The translations under genes and the position numbers were made by a program. A stretch of 64,000 nucleotides of DNA from Aquila chrysaetos chrysaetos (taxonomy: Eukaryota; Chordata; Aves; Accipitriformes; Accipitridae), in contig NC_044006.1 of the NCBI RefSeq assembly GCF_900496995.4, positions 59,999,204-60,063,203 of the forward strand, written 5' to 3'. The notes beneath the pieces are model-generated. The model saw only the letters and a program-made list of their open reading frames with translations, was not told the DNA's origin and ran no database searches. Position 1 is the first letter of the stretch. Every line of letters begins with the position of its first letter. Shown here in pieces: positions 13,395-26,073 of this stretch.

Positions 13395-13525
13395 CCCCTT
13401 CCAAATGGGGACAGTTATATAATAATAACTCCGCTCTGTGTCAGCGGTGATGCTAATGTATGCAAATGCTGCTATAATGAATCCAATTAGATTTCTCTGT
13501 GTACAGAAATATGCCAAACTACCTG
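13395..13525. promoter_or_regulatory. candidate enhancer with octamer and homeodomain motifs
   Basis: This non-repetitive block contains a perfect POU octamer ATGCAAAT (13,460-13,467), a CTAATG just before it, and CAATTAG (13,484-13,490). TAAT/ATAAT motifs lie around them within about 60 bases. Such density is typical of deeply conserved developmental enhancers, but conservation cannot be tested here. Confidence 0.3.
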
Positions 13526-13849
13526 GATCTAATCTCACGATAAGGGGAGAGAAGAGGACCTCAGCCTTGGAGATGTCGTCCCCGTCTCTGCTGCTGGAGC
13601 TGCCCTGCACGGGGCTGGGGTGCCAGTACACGGCAAAACTCTCAGACCCTGCAAAGTCCTGGCTTCTGCTGCTGCTGCCTGGGAAAGAGAGACACTGTGG
13701 CCTAGGCAGCTCTGAGGTTGCCCTTACACACTTTACCGGGCTGCAGTGGGGTCAGAGGTACAGTTGGTCAAAGCCAACAGAGAAACAGAGACTTGCGGAG
13801 CACGATCATCCGCTTTATATTTTCAGGAGCTCACATTCACTTTTATTAC

Positions 13850-14112
13850 AGAATCCTAGAACAGCCCAGGTTGGAAGGGCCCTTGAAAGATCACTCGGTC
13901 CAACCGTTCTGTGGGAAAGGGAGCCTATTATCTAGCACCCTGGGATTGGCCCATCTTGAAAACCTCCAGTGATGGGGATTCTACCACATCCTTGGGAAGG
14001 TTGTTCCAGTGAATGGTTGTTCTCACTGTAAAAAAACTTCTTTCTTCTATCAACGTTAGGTTATTGCTTTCTCTTGGGACAGATAATCGGTGCATGACAA
14101 ATCTCTGTCACT
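13850..14112 (-). mobile_element. CR1 LINE 3' end, minus strand
   Basis: Reads as the reverse complement of a CR1 3' end. It starts with GAATCCTAGAACAGCCCAGGTTGGAAGGGCCC, continues with GGATTCTACCACATCCTTGGGAAGGTTGTTCCAGTG, and runs into the C-terminal coding part near 14,050-14,112. It is diverged and belongs to a different, older subfamily than the copies at 12.6 and 57 kb. Confidence 0.88.
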
Positions 14113-17100
14113 CTTTTTGAGTATTTTCAGTGTATTTCCTGAGCATGATAGTGAACAGACTGCTGTGCAAGGAGGCTGGAGGGGAAGCTGCTAGCTCAGT
14201 AGTCATGAATGAGACACTTCCAGACGTCATGAAAGAGGGGGTGTCATTTATTAAAGAAATTTTACTTCAGGGCCTCCTGAATATTCATGATGTGCTGGTT
14301 CCTGCTGATCAATGTTTCTGTTGTCTCGATTAGTCAGCTGATCTTGTAAAGAGTATTAATCAGCTCCAACGTTGCCAGAAACTAGCCCCACTTCAAGTGA
14401 AGGGAACGTGACTGTCAGCAGCTGACAGGATGCCCAGCTGTACTTTGGGCCTGGAAGCTGGATGCTTGGGGTGATATGTAGGCAGACTCCAGGAGAAGGA
14501 AAGAAGACCTATCTGTCGTGGCTCTACTTTGTATAACACCATTCATGTAACCTAACCAAACTGGTTTCTAATCAAGCATGATGGTAAGACAGATAATGCC
14601 AGCTGGACAGAGCTGTTGAGAAGGATGAGCAAGAGAGAGGAGGTTGAGAAAGACAAAAAAAAGGGATGGGTAAAACTCATGGGAAGCCGTTGCTGTGAGC
14701 AGTGACTGTGGAGAAGGCAGGGGCACCATGAGCATGGCAACATGCAGTTGGCCAGAGAGGTGGCCAGTGCTGACGGCTAGGGAAAATCTCCTGCTTGGAT
14801 TTTTAGGTCATGCAGTGAAAAGTGGGTAGACGCTGCGTAGACCAGAATCAGGATAGGTAAACTTCATTTAGCTGTATTTATACCACTGGCCCTGATCCTC
14901 AGGGAACAGATTGACTTAAAATCACAAGATTTTCTATGTAATATATTTGTGTTCATTTTTGTTTGTCTCGCAAGCTGTGGATTCACCCAATTCATACGCT
15001 AAAGCTTTTCCCTGCAATGACAAGGACCACAGCTACAAGGACCGCGGCGCTCTGAGTTTGTCTGACTGTTCAAAATTCAGCGAACCTGTGGGCAGTGGGC
15101 AGTGCTGCAGAGAGGCAGGACATGCAGCTGCAGCTGTCTCAGCAAGGCAGCCGGCTTGGATGTGGCAGCTGGTGAGCTGTGGCCTTGCCACGCCACGCAA
15201 CTACAGGCAGGTCAAAGCTGTTATGGGGGAAGTGGCTTAATGCAGTGTGTGCCCCTTTAAGTGAGCACTACAGCAGTGTTTCATGAAAAACTCCTGCTCC
15301 CCGTCCCCCCAACACAGACATCAGGCTTCATTTGAGCTAATAAAGTCCACCAAGAGACCTATCAGTTTCCTTGCTCAAATGAAAGACAACATAAATGGGA
15401 TCGAGCCACCCGGGCCCAAGCTGCACTGTGCAAGCTGCACTGAGCTGCTGGGAACGCTTGCTCAGATCTCCATAGGCGCAGGGATTTCTGCAGGGCTTCC
15501 CAGGGCACGCTGGAGCAACACCCCTGCACTCCTGCACCCACCAGAGGTTTGCACAGCATCAGGTGGTCCTCCCTAAGCGCCCTCCGCGGATGCTGACCTG
15601 CTGGCTATGTTTCATAATGAGATTTGCCTTCCTTGGACCAGCAGGGCAGCTCCAGCCTGACGTCTACCTGGCCTGGCTGCAGGTTTGCAGGGGGCAAACT
15701 CTCCACCTCACGCATTTCATGGCACGTCTATTCCCAGAGCTCCAACTTCTGGGTGGTTTAGTTTGTCTTCACAGGGTCAATGGAAACGCATACCCGGCTG
15801 CCAGGTACCAGCTGAGGAGGTAAAGGAGCCTCCTTTCATCATCTTGAGTGTCAAATGCCCCTCCTAGGGCTGACTCCACTATCAGCCGCTGGTGACAGTC
15901 AGCGCCGGTCACCATTAGCACTGCTCACCCACAGGCACGGGCACCTGCGCCAGAGCCTGCTCTAAAGCCACTTCTTTCTAGGACCAAAGTCCCTCTGCCG
16001 TCCTCACTTCAGCCTGACACCAGATTTGTGATGCAAATTTCTTTGCCTGGTGTGAACAGAAAGCTGATCAGGCCCGAGGTGCACCTGGTGATCATCCTTT
16101 ATACAGTTCAGTCGCTTCCCTATACATTGCAGCATACATTCTTTTATGAGTTTTCCTATTCCCACAGTGCATTTTTCTAATGGCTTAATTATATTATCCA
16201 TATGCTAAGCATGTGCTAAGTGGGATTAGGAGCTGTTGATCTGTAAACCTGAGCTGAAAGGAAGAAAGTCCAAGGAATGCACGCCACAGAAATGATGCAC
16301 TCAGTGTTGTGGACGGAAGAGTTTTATTTCTATTTTTGAATACATGATAAAAAGAGTAGGAAAAGGACAATGCGATATTGCTAAAGCAAAAGAGTTTCTC
16401 TAAGGCTTCAGTACTAAATTTCTGATAACAGGTACAGAGTGGGAATTATAGCTGAAAGCTCTGAGCCCTGCCTTAAAGATCACTCACTGATAAGGGGGCC
16501 AGTTCTCTGGCAGGGGAGAAGTCTTACCTAAATTTACCTGAGCTCTAAGGAAGCTCCCAAGCCATTTGCAGATAGAAATCTTTCCTTGAACATGAGCTCA
16601 GATAGGGGTTGAGTTCTTCCTTTAATATCTTATCTCTAATATGAAATTCTCTCTGTATTTTAAGGCCAGCAGATTCACCTCCTTGCTGTTTGCAGGCCAG
16701 CTTCTTTCTGTTAATCCAGCAGATAGGACGTCAGAGCTTATCGCTCACGTCTGACACTCTTTGCCTCTAATGCTTTCCTGTTACTTTATTTCCTATTAAC
16801 CTAAATTAGCATGATGGAAGTCAGGCAGAGGCTTGTGGTAACATTCAGTCACGTTCTTCTACCTCTCTTGCTTTAAGCTACTTCTAGATTATTTTACGCT
16901 ATTTGGCATACCAAGGCCCACAATAATATTGAATATTGAAATATATTGAATAATTAAGATTATTCAAGAAGTTTATACAATAGTGTGTGCAGTTCATGAT
17001 GCATGTCTTTTAATGCCTCACGTAGCCATTTCCTGCTTTGCATGTCCTGCTCATGACAGTACCACAGCTGTCTCGCCTCAACCTTTGTCAACTCTTTGAG

Positions 17101-19985
17101 GGATCACAGACAGGCATAACGTCTAATGGCTTACCTGTCACACACTCAAGCACACCACTACTTCATTTGTACAGATACAATACTAAGGCTTCACAGTTTT
17201 AGGGCTTTGGGGTATCACTTTTGCCTATCATGTAATCCTTGATCAGCGTCACCAGATGTCTAAAGTCTTCACAGCAGGGCATCTGTTGAGTAGGCACTAG
17301 CCAGTTTTCTTCACCTGGCCACCTTCTCTGCTGAAGGTTTCCATTTGAGTAGGAGGCACATAAGCTTTAGCAAATCTTGAAATTCGTCTTTTGTCATCAG
17401 CGTTGGCATCTACTCCCAGAAAAACTGGAAAGACGGTGTCAAGAAAGGCAGATTAGTCTCACAAAGTGAAGTTTGCAATTTAATATGTAGTTGCTATTGC
17501 ATACTGAGAGTTTGTAATAGAAGTGTTTAATTGGAATTTATCAATTGCTCATAGGCAGATTTCCAAAACGATCACTATTCCACTTGCCATCAATCCGCCA
17601 GTATAAATGACTCACCAAGGTACATGGACAGTTGGTATAAAAATCAATCTTATATCCCTTTTATCAGGCTTAGCTACACAACTCTGTCAATTTTCCACAG
17701 AAAATCAATAGCAATAATAGCTGTCTCATTAGCAGCCATCACAGTGTCGCTAACATGGCTTTTTTGTAGGGCCAAAACATTGGCTGGCCTATTTTTTTTC
17801 TTTCACAGGGACTGTCTAGGGATCTAGAAATACCAGAGATGAGCTAATTGTTCAAATTGTATTTGGAAGATTTCTTCAAAAGAAGTCCCAGCCTTCTTTA
17901 TGAGGACCCGGGCTAATCTTCCAGGGCCCAGTTTTGCAGCTTAGCATCTGCTTTCTTGCAGAAATAATTTTCTGTCTAGAGTCTGGCATTGCAATTCTCT
18001 TGAGCTTTTTCAAGGAAATTGATGATAAAATTAAGTAAATTAATTTTCCTGTTTCATCTATTAAATATGCACTCAGCACCATCAGCTAAGGCTTCTTAAC
18101 TAAAAAAGACCAAACCAAGCCTTTCTTCTCTCTGCCCAGCTGGGTCAGACAGGGAAGCGTTCAGGTAGGACTGTGCACCCTGAACTTTTCAGTCATTCCT
18201 GTTCCTTGAAGAGGGACTGCCTCCTCCCTCCCGGCCCCGGTGCTGCAGTAGCTCTGTATCCTGCCACCGACCTCTTGCAGCACCTCCTTTGCCCTGGTCC
18301 ACGGTGTCTGTCCTTGGAGAACTTTGTTATGCAGAGGTGGTTTAACCATGCAGTACCTGCACCACTTCTGTATTGCCTGCTTTCACTGTCAGCTGCTGCC
18401 ATTAAGGCAGGAATTGGCTTAATTTCAGTGGTGTGCTGAGAGGGATCAGTGATGGGGCCCACTGCATGTAGGACCAATCTGCCACAGCTTTACTTGCCAT
18501 TGCTTCACAGACCTGACCCGGACCTGAAAGCTCATCTGACTCAGAGAGCTGAGAGGTTTGGTTTGGAGACAAGGAGATAACAAAGCCAAACAGTTGAGAA
18601 GGAAACTATTTCCTGGGAGGAACTGTTGTCAATTAAATTCTGATTTAAGAATAAAACCAAAAAGAAATTAAAATTGTTTTGAAAAGGCTCTTTTTCACAA
18701 TGATACTGCAGTTTTTAACTTGGATGATTTAAAGGCTCTCCAGAAGGCTGCACTGGGGCTACTAAAGGGTGCTGCAATGAGTGGCTCTGCTGGGAGGGTC
18801 AGCCACGTCCTCACAAAGATAAGCTTTCCTTCTGAGTGTGACCAACACCCCTGGAAACAGGGGGCTCAGTCCCTGAACACCTAGTTAGAAAGGTCAGTGT
18901 TGAAGAGCTACAACAAAAAATCACAGATTAGTGTCTCATTTTTTTAAATGCTCCTGCCTTTCTTAGAGAGCAGGCAGCAGGCAGCGGATGCAGCACGCCC
19001 TTGGCCAAGGTCATCCAGCAAAGCATCCCAAGAGGGGACGGGAACAGGGGAATCATGCCTCACCACCTCAGTCTGATCCCTGCGAGTGCCCTCCACCTTC
19101 ACAGGGCTGGAGACATCAAACTACACCAACTGTTTGAATTTCACTGACACAATGAACCTTCCCACCACCAACGCATCTTATTTCCAAGTTCTCAAATCTT
19201 TTTTTCCTGTTCCTTTATGTGTAGGCAGCACCACACTAAAGGGTGGTTTTGATCATGTTTATGTGACACCATTTGATCCTTGGAAGTCTGTTTTATATCC
19301 CTCAAGTAAAATACTGTTCCGCTCCAAGGGAAGAGCAGCTTTTTGCCATTTACCACCTTGCTCTTTTATAAGCAGACTCTGTGTTAGTGCTAAATAGAAT
19401 AGGATCAGCGCAGAAGAAACATCTATTCTCATGAGAGCTAAGTCTGAGATCCCTCTATACGTGGTCATTGAAAAATCCAGGAGTCTCTGCCCCAGTGCAG
19501 AGATGTGCTGTGCACACATTTATCTCCACATGCTTCCACCTTGTGCTGCCTCTCAGTGAAGCTGATGCTTCTGACCTCACCATGTGCATGCAAACTGCTG
19601 GAGCTGTTAAACAACTGGCGCGTTTTCACCCCATGTTGGTGCATATCTGTAGTGACCAAAATATTTCCTTGAACTGTAAGGCCATGTTATATTTTCCCAC
19701 CTGTTAGTCAAGGGCAGAGGTTTCAAGCTGACTCTGGCTACTGATAAAAAAGGGCTCCCTGAGACACTGCCTTCTCCTTTACCATGGCAGCTCATAAGCA
19801 GAAATGACATAAGCCAAAGAGATTTCCTGGGAGAACGAACACAGGAAGACCCCACTTTCCTGTTTGCCTCTCCAGCTCCTGCCCATAACTATTTTTTTAA
19901 GGGATTTGGACTCTGCAGGGTAGTCTTGGTGTGCATGACTTCTGCAAGGGCATTTTGGCACTGCCACACACAACATCCTTGTCTC
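14113..19985. other. unique intergenic DNA
   Basis: No gene is recognised. The interval 14.2-14.4 kb has TAAT/ATTAG-like motifs (CGATTAGTCAGCTGATC, GTATTAATCAGC) and may be conserved. At 16,920-16,965 an AT-rich patch repeats ATATTGA imperfectly. The interval 16.3-17.4 kb is possibly an old, unrecognised repeat. Confidence 0.5.
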
Positions 19986-21101
19986 TAAATTGGAGAGACA
20001 CGAATGTGATGGATGGACCACTCGGTGGATAAGGAATTGGCTGAATGGTTGCACTCAAAAAGTTGCGGTCAATGGCTCAATGTCCAAGTGGAGACCAGTG
20101 ACGAGTGGCGTTTCTCAGGGGCTGGTATTGGGACCAGCACTGTTTAACTTCTTTGTTGGCGACATGGACAGCAGCATTGAGTGCACCCTCAGCGAGTTTG
20201 CCGACGACAGCAAGCTATGTGGTGCGGTTGGCACTCTGGAGGGAAGGGATGCCATCCAGAGGGACCCTGACAGGCTTGAGAGGTGGGCCCATGTGAACAT
20301 CATGAAGTTCAGCAAGGCCAAGTGCAAGGTCCTGCACATGGGTTGGGGCAATTGCAAGCACAAATAGAGGCTGGGCAATGAGTGGATTGACAGCAGCCCT
20401 GAGGGGAAGGACTTGAGGGTGTTCGTTGACGAGAAGCTCAACATGACCTGGCAACGTGCACTTGCAGCCCAGAAAGCCAACTGTATCCTGGGCTGCATCA
20501 AAAGAAGCATAACCAGCACATTGAAGGAGATGATTCTCCCCCTCTACTCTGCTCTCGTGAGACCCCACCTGGAGTACTGCGTTCAGCTCTGGGGCCCCCA
20601 ACATAAGAAGGACATGGACCTGTTGGAGCGAGTCCAGAGGAGGGTCACCAAGATGATCAGGGGACTGGATCACCTGTCCTATGAAGACAGGCTGAGAGAG
20701 ATGGGGTTGTTCAGCCTGGAGAAGAGAAGGCTCCAGGGAGACCTTGTAGCGGTCTTCCAGCACCTAAAGGAGGCCTACAGGAAAGCTGCAGGGGGACTTT
20801 TTACAAGGGCATGTAGTGATAGGACAAGGGGTAATGGCTTTAAACTGAGAGAGGGTAGATTTAGATTAGATGTAAGGAAGAAGTTCTTTAATGTGGGGGT
20901 GGTGAGGCATGGGTACAGGTTGCCCAGAGAGGTTGTGGATGCCCCATCCCTGGAAGTGTTCAAGGCCAGGTTGGATGGGGCTTTGAGCAACCTGGTCTAG
21001 TGGAAGGTGTCCCTGCCCATGGCAGGGGGGGTTGGAACTAGGTGATCTTTAAGGTCCCTTCCAACCCAAACCATTCTATGATTCAATGATTTTATGATTC
21101 T
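19986..21101 (+). mobile_element. CR1 LINE, 1.1 kb, reverse-transcriptase region to 3' tail
   Basis: This is the longest well-preserved CR1 here. The frame from 19,990 to 21,000 covers the second half of the reverse transcriptase and the ORF2 C-terminus. The catalytic F-A-D-D box is intact at 20,197-20,208, preceded by a GLVLGPALFN motif. A single in-frame TAG at 20,365-20,367 interrupts it, and the natural stop is at 20,998-21,000. The 3' UTR ends with CTATGATTCAATGATTTTATGATTCTA. The 5' end is truncated in the middle of the RT, as is usual for incomplete reverse transcription. It cannot move on its own. Confidence 0.95.
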
Positions 21102-21559
21102 AAGGGCAACAGAGCTAGAGGAGACTGGAAGTCCCCAGGAGGGGGTGCAGAGAAGAAGAACCTCTGTGTGTCCGTTCCGTGGATGCATTGGTCTCCTTAT
21201 TTCTACGGAGACACCAGTGGTGGCTGATTTTCCTGCTTTGTCCTTGAGAAGAAAAGAGATAAACCCAGTTTAACTGGAGCAGGAAGAAAGGATAGGGTGT
21301 TGTGAAGGGAAACTCACTGACTGCAATGCACTGAACAGGAGTAACCCGAGAAAGAATGTCATGACGGTTTACAGCTTACAGACCAGGCAGTAATTTGTAA
21401 AGCATTTGTATACCCTTCAGTGCCAAGGTGCCAGGCAAATGTGACATCCAGACAAGAGTACAGATGGTGAAAATAATTAGGAAGCCAAGACACGTAGTTT
21501 TGGTAATCTTATTTAATAACAATAACAATCTCCATTTCATCCTAAGAGCTCTGAGGCTA

Positions 21560-21800
21560 ATCCTGCTATTTTATTTCTGAGCATTCTTCAGTGCGACTTT
21601 TAAAATCTCTTTGACTAATTCACTGCCTTCTATTTTGAGAAAGCCTTGAGAGGTGCTGCTAATGAAGACAAATGAAGGAAAAGGAACTTGACCCTAGAGT
21701 ATGAAATTTTGTTCATTAACTTGTGCTTCCAATTGGCTGATTGATATTATTTGGATGTAGATGGGGTAATTAATGACAGGAAGTAATGCAGCAGGATATG
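21560..21800. promoter_or_regulatory. candidate enhancer with homeodomain-like motifs
   Basis: This non-repetitive AT-rich block has GGCTAATCC, GACTAATTC, GCTAATG, CCAATTGG, a TGATTGATATTATTTG stretch and GGTAATTAATGACAGG. The TGATTGAT and TGACAG words are PBX/HOX- and MEIS-like. It is called on motif density only. Confidence 0.25.
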
Positions 21801-24429
21801 AGTTGTGCGGAATGCACTTCAGTAGATCTACCTTTTATTATGTCTTGGTTTATTTATGTGTGCTATATTTGTTATGCCACTGCCTGGTGTAGTTACCACC
21901 TTCATTCGGAATTTCCGTAACTTAATTGTTTTCTTCATTCTTTTATGCTATTTGGGGAATTTTTTGTTTATGTTTCTGTATGTAATAATTTCCTAGTCTG
22001 TTTTTAGTAGCATGAGGATGCATTTTCACGGCCATATGGAACATTTCAGCATGTGAAACATTTCTTACAATAGGAATTGCCATTGAAATGAACTATACTT
22101 CCTTCCTACTTCGTTGGACAGGCTATTGGTATTGCCAGTAAATTAATGATCACAAATCTCCTATGTACTCTCACTTACATAATTTCTCTGTCTCAGAAGG
22201 AAATGAGCTAAATATGAAATTTTTACATTTTTGGGGTGGGTGGAGGGTGAAAGGCTATGTCAGAAATGTTTTTAAATGACATATCCTCCTGGGAAGGATA
22301 TTGTCCTATGGTTTGAGCCAAAGGATTATAAAACTGTAAAATATCACTGTGGTTTTGATTTAGCTTCTTGATGTGTGAACAATATATATCACCAAAGAAA
22401 AAGATGAGCTTAAAATACTAAGTGATGTGAAATGACCCCTGAAAAGATTCTGTAAATGTTTATGCATGTGAATAATTTCACACAAACTTACTGAGGTGAT
22501 AAGAGAATACGCCCAAGAAAAGTTATTGACCTGAATGTTTGTCTGAAGGATTAGGCTGTTGCTATGAATATTTTTATCCAGGTCTCTCAAAGAACACTAT
22601 GTTTTCTATGTTTGTCTGTCCACCTGTCTTTTGCCACCCAAAACCCTTGAATCCTTTGACATAAACCTGGTACTTATACTTGAGGTTGTACAATGAAACT
22701 TCTTATATAGTGCATGGTTCATAAAATAAAAACATTTGAACAAAAAAAATATGTCTTCTTATGCAAGATGCAAAGCAGCAGATGGAAGAAAGTAGCAGAA
22801 CAGATTAAGAATCTGAAATTAAGAGTTAATGCCCGTGTAAATGGAGCTGGTATGGTCATAAGCACAGATTCCTAGGAGGCAGACAAAATGGAAGTTACAG
22901 CTTGGGGCTACATGGCAATTATCTGCGTGTACCTCTCCAGATCGAGGGGACTGAGCCTGCTTATCTGTGAGTGAAAGAGGGGAAAATGACCTCACAAGTC
23001 CTGCAAGGAAGAGCATTCAGGATGAACAATTATCACACAATAGCTGATGCTCTGGAATTTCCTCTAATAACAATAACTTGATTGCTTGCATATTCTCACA
23101 GGCATTAAAAAAGAGAGGCAGGGAGAATCAGGTACTCCAACAACTTCGATACTCCTCATGATTTTATTTAGCAAATGTTGAGATAAAAATTGAAAGTGGT
23201 TTTATATTGTTGCATTCCTACTGAGGGTGTGTTGCTTTTAGATTACAAAAGTACCTTTCCCCATGCCAGACTGTTCCATTGTGCTCACGTCAAACATTAA
23301 CATCTGGATGTCCATGGATAATGAGCACCCTCTGAGACATAAAACTGAGATCTTAACTTCTGAAGACACCCAGTGTTGGCTGCAGGGTCTTTGCTAAATA
23401 CAGAGTGATTGAGTCATGATACTTATCAGTGCCCTGTACCTAGACATGGCATGCGCTTGTTACCTTGGATCACTATGTAGTGAAAGTAGTGCAGTGTTTG
23501 TGTTTCACCTCAGAGCTGTCTGCATTCCTCACTTTTTATAAATGAGTCACATTAGGAAGAATCATATCTCTTTAAAATGACTTCGTTTATTGGAACATCC
23601 TTGGAATAGTTCAGGTACAGGCTCAGTAAGGGATCTTTAAGTGATCTTATTCTTTAGCCTGCTTCAAAGAGCTAACAACCCCTTTAAACTTCATAATATA
23701 ATACCCTAATAATGAATGTTACTCCTTGTGGACTATTTTTATGAGGTAATAACAATCTGAAGTGAAAGTTCATCTTGCTGGAAATATACAATATAGCCAA
23801 GAGAAAAAAAAAAAAGCTCTCAGCCTCTCCAGTGAGAACTGCAGAAAGGAAAAAGCAGACTTTTATCATTCAAAGTTTACTGAAAACATGTTGAATGTTT
23901 ATTTGAAACGAGAGGAATGGCCAGCCAGCTGGCAGCCTTCTGAAGTCTGTGTGTCTCCTCTCAGCAAATGGTGCACACAGAACCTGAACACAAAGCCTCT
24001 TCCTTTTGTCTTAGGTGCTTAAAAATGTGCTTCAAGGCATAACTGTGGACTGCTGTGCAACCACTGCCTCTGCTTTCAGGGGACTAGTTAGGGTAGGAAG
24101 CATTTCAAGATGGGTAAGAGACCATTTAGTAAAAAGCATTTTGTTGAAATAAGCCTCGAGTTGATCTTTGTGTCCCAGCACTAAAAAAATAGACAGAATA
24201 TTAATCACTCTGGTAGTATTACGTAGACTTTGTTGTCTTTTCCAGTCTCTTCTGCTCTCCTCCACCTTTGCCCTTCCCCATAACTGCTCTGCCACGATCT
24301 GCCCACATTTGTTCTCTGTAACTCAAATTCATCCCACCTCCTTTGAATCAGAACTTCTATTTTAATTTTCCTCTATTTCTTCTCTAATGATTATTTATGA
24401 ATTAAATTATGCATATTACAGCTTATATG

Positions 24430-24790
24430 AAAATAATAAATGTTCCGGGATAATTACTGCGGTAAACTGTCCAGGTCATAAGCCCTAAAAATTGCAGGAA
24501 AACTGCCAAACATTTCATTGTATAGGCACCACAACCTGGGAGCGTGGAGTTCCCATGACTAATGATTGATCTCATTAGCTAATCAGTCTGTGGATGTAAA
24601 GACGGTAGTTAAAAGTAACTCTGTGGCATTTCTGACTTTTTGTCAGAAATGATAAAATCATTGCTGGTAACTGGCCACTTTTAAGGGTGGGATTAGCTGG
24701 CCGCCAGTTGTTCTAATAAGAAAATACCCGTAATCAACCTGACCTTATTACTCACCAGCCCTCATTATCCTTGCGCAGCAGCCGCCTGAG
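24430..24790. promoter_or_regulatory. candidate distal enhancer with PBX-HOX, paired-homeodomain and OTX-like motifs
   Basis: The block contains TGATTGAT (24,563-24,570) followed four bases later by the perfect palindrome ATTAGCTAAT (24,574-24,583). An uninterrupted 10-bp stem hairpin lies at 24,627-24,651, and GGATTAGC (OTX/PITX-like) and CCCGTAATCAACC follow near 24,690-24,740. It runs directly into a GC-rich patch at 24.76-25.08 kb. The density of homeodomain words in low-repeat DNA is what deeply conserved noncoding elements look like. No alignment was possible here. Confidence 0.35.
24627..24651. repeat. perfect inverted repeat (10-bp stem, 5-base loop)
   Basis: CATTTCTGAC - TTTTT - GTCAGAAATG, with no mismatch. 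It sits in the middle of the candidate enhancer block. No longer pre-microRNA-like stem is evident outside these ten pairs. Confidence 0.9.
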
Positions 24791-25080
24791 ACGGAAGAGG
24801 AAAGACAGCGATTTCCCGAGAAGCGAAGGCACTGCTCTGCCACGGACTCAAACGCTCACTCTTTTAAAAAACCGGACTAGGTAACGGAGCTCCCCCTAAT
24901 GTCGTTTCTGTATTATACATCCCCCGGGCTGCCGGCCCCTGCAGCCCCCGGCTGGGGAGGCCAGGCCGGGGTGGGTGGCCGGGTGCTGCTGTGGGTGCCC
25001 CGCGTACTTGCCCGCCCCGCCACGCAGGCTCTGCCTGCGGGTGCTCAGGGTACCGTACTGACTCGGGAGCCTTTCTTAGC
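24760..25080. promoter_or_regulatory. small GC/CpG-rich patch in AT-rich desert
   Basis: CpG and C/G runs rise sharply (CCCCCGGGCTGCCGGCCCC, GGGTGGCCGGGTGC, CGCCCCGCCACGC). The nearest annotated promoter is about 20 kb away. It could be a minor promoter (for example of a noncoding RNA) or a CpG-rich enhancer. No exon is recognisable. Confidence 0.35.
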
Positions 25081-26073
25081 CCACCCCAAAGGTGTTAGCT
25101 GTCTCCACTCTTAAGACTGGGTCGTGTAAGAGTTTAATGACTATTCCCGCTGTTAAGCCTCCTAGGAAAAGCTCTTCATAGCGATTCAGGTTGCCAACTC
25201 TAAAGTAGGAACAAAGTGAAAACTAAATTTCTTGCCTACTTTTAAGGATTAAAGGCAAATTTCACTCACTGACATGTCAGAGGATTGCTTTTTACCACTG
25301 CAGGTCCCAGGGTAATGGCTGAGGTAGAATTATTCAGCTGCTCTGTTAGTCATTGATTACAGCTTTATGTAATGTTTCTTTAATCGGTCTTGAGGATCTC
25401 AGGCAGGATGGCTCCTTTCATTATAGCCACAGATCCTGGGAATTATGTACTAAAGAGAAGGTTGGTTGGTTTTTTTTGGTTTTTTTTTTTCTTCCTTTTT
25501 AAACCTGCTTCCAGAAGAAGAAATGAAAAGGTTGTTGTCTATGGAGAGTAAAATCCACCCTATTTTACACATACCCAAGCATCTCATCTCTAAAGCCCAA
25601 TGAAGAGCTCTGAAGTGCACAAGCCTTTCACAGATAAAGATTGTCTTACAAAACATTAACAGGTAAGGGTTATTGTAAGGAATGTTCCTGTTTCCAGCCA
25701 GAGGTCCAGAAGCCTGCAAAAGTCTGTAAGCTATACATGGCACAGATGCATTTAAGAAATTAGTGTGACTCAGAAGGGGTGGCATTCTGGGTGAGATTTT
25801 TGGCTGGGTTAGGTAAATGATCTGAGTTACGCTGCCTGCTGGCAGAGCTTGATCTGAAATATTGTCATGTGGTGAGAAATATTGCAGAGACTTTAAGGAA
25901 AGCCCCGAAGAAATGGCTCAGGACAGGAGCGCTATACACCAAACTAGCATCACCACTGCATCAGAACCCCATGTGGGTAAAGGTAGCTGGAACAGACACA
26001 AGGCTAAAAAAATCCCTCCCTGAGTTCTGACCTTGGCAACACACCTGAATACCCTCAAAAAGATGTAGACAGG

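Larger units (their letters stand above)
21102..26068. other. unique intergenic DNA with candidate regulatory blocks
   Basis: No gene is recognised. Candidate enhancer blocks at about 21.56-21.80 and 24.43-24.79 kb are listed separately. A small GC- and CpG-rich patch spans about 24.76-25.08 kb. The rest is AT-rich unique sequence, with a poly-T/purine tract at about 25.47-25.50 kb. Confidence 0.5.

Noticed and set aside
13438-13935. 165-codon plus-strand open frame
   Set aside because: Its 3' part runs through a minus-strand CR1 fragment and the rest overlaps a motif-rich noncoding block. There is no domain and no splice context.
16300-17400. Possible old LTR or ERV fragment
   Set aside because: TTTATTT-like and AT-rich patches suggested it, but there are no TG...CA ends, no target duplication and no recognisable viral coding.
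24627-24651. Hairpin as a microRNA precursor
   Set aside because: The stem is only ten base pairs and does not extend outward, so it is too short for a pre-microRNA.
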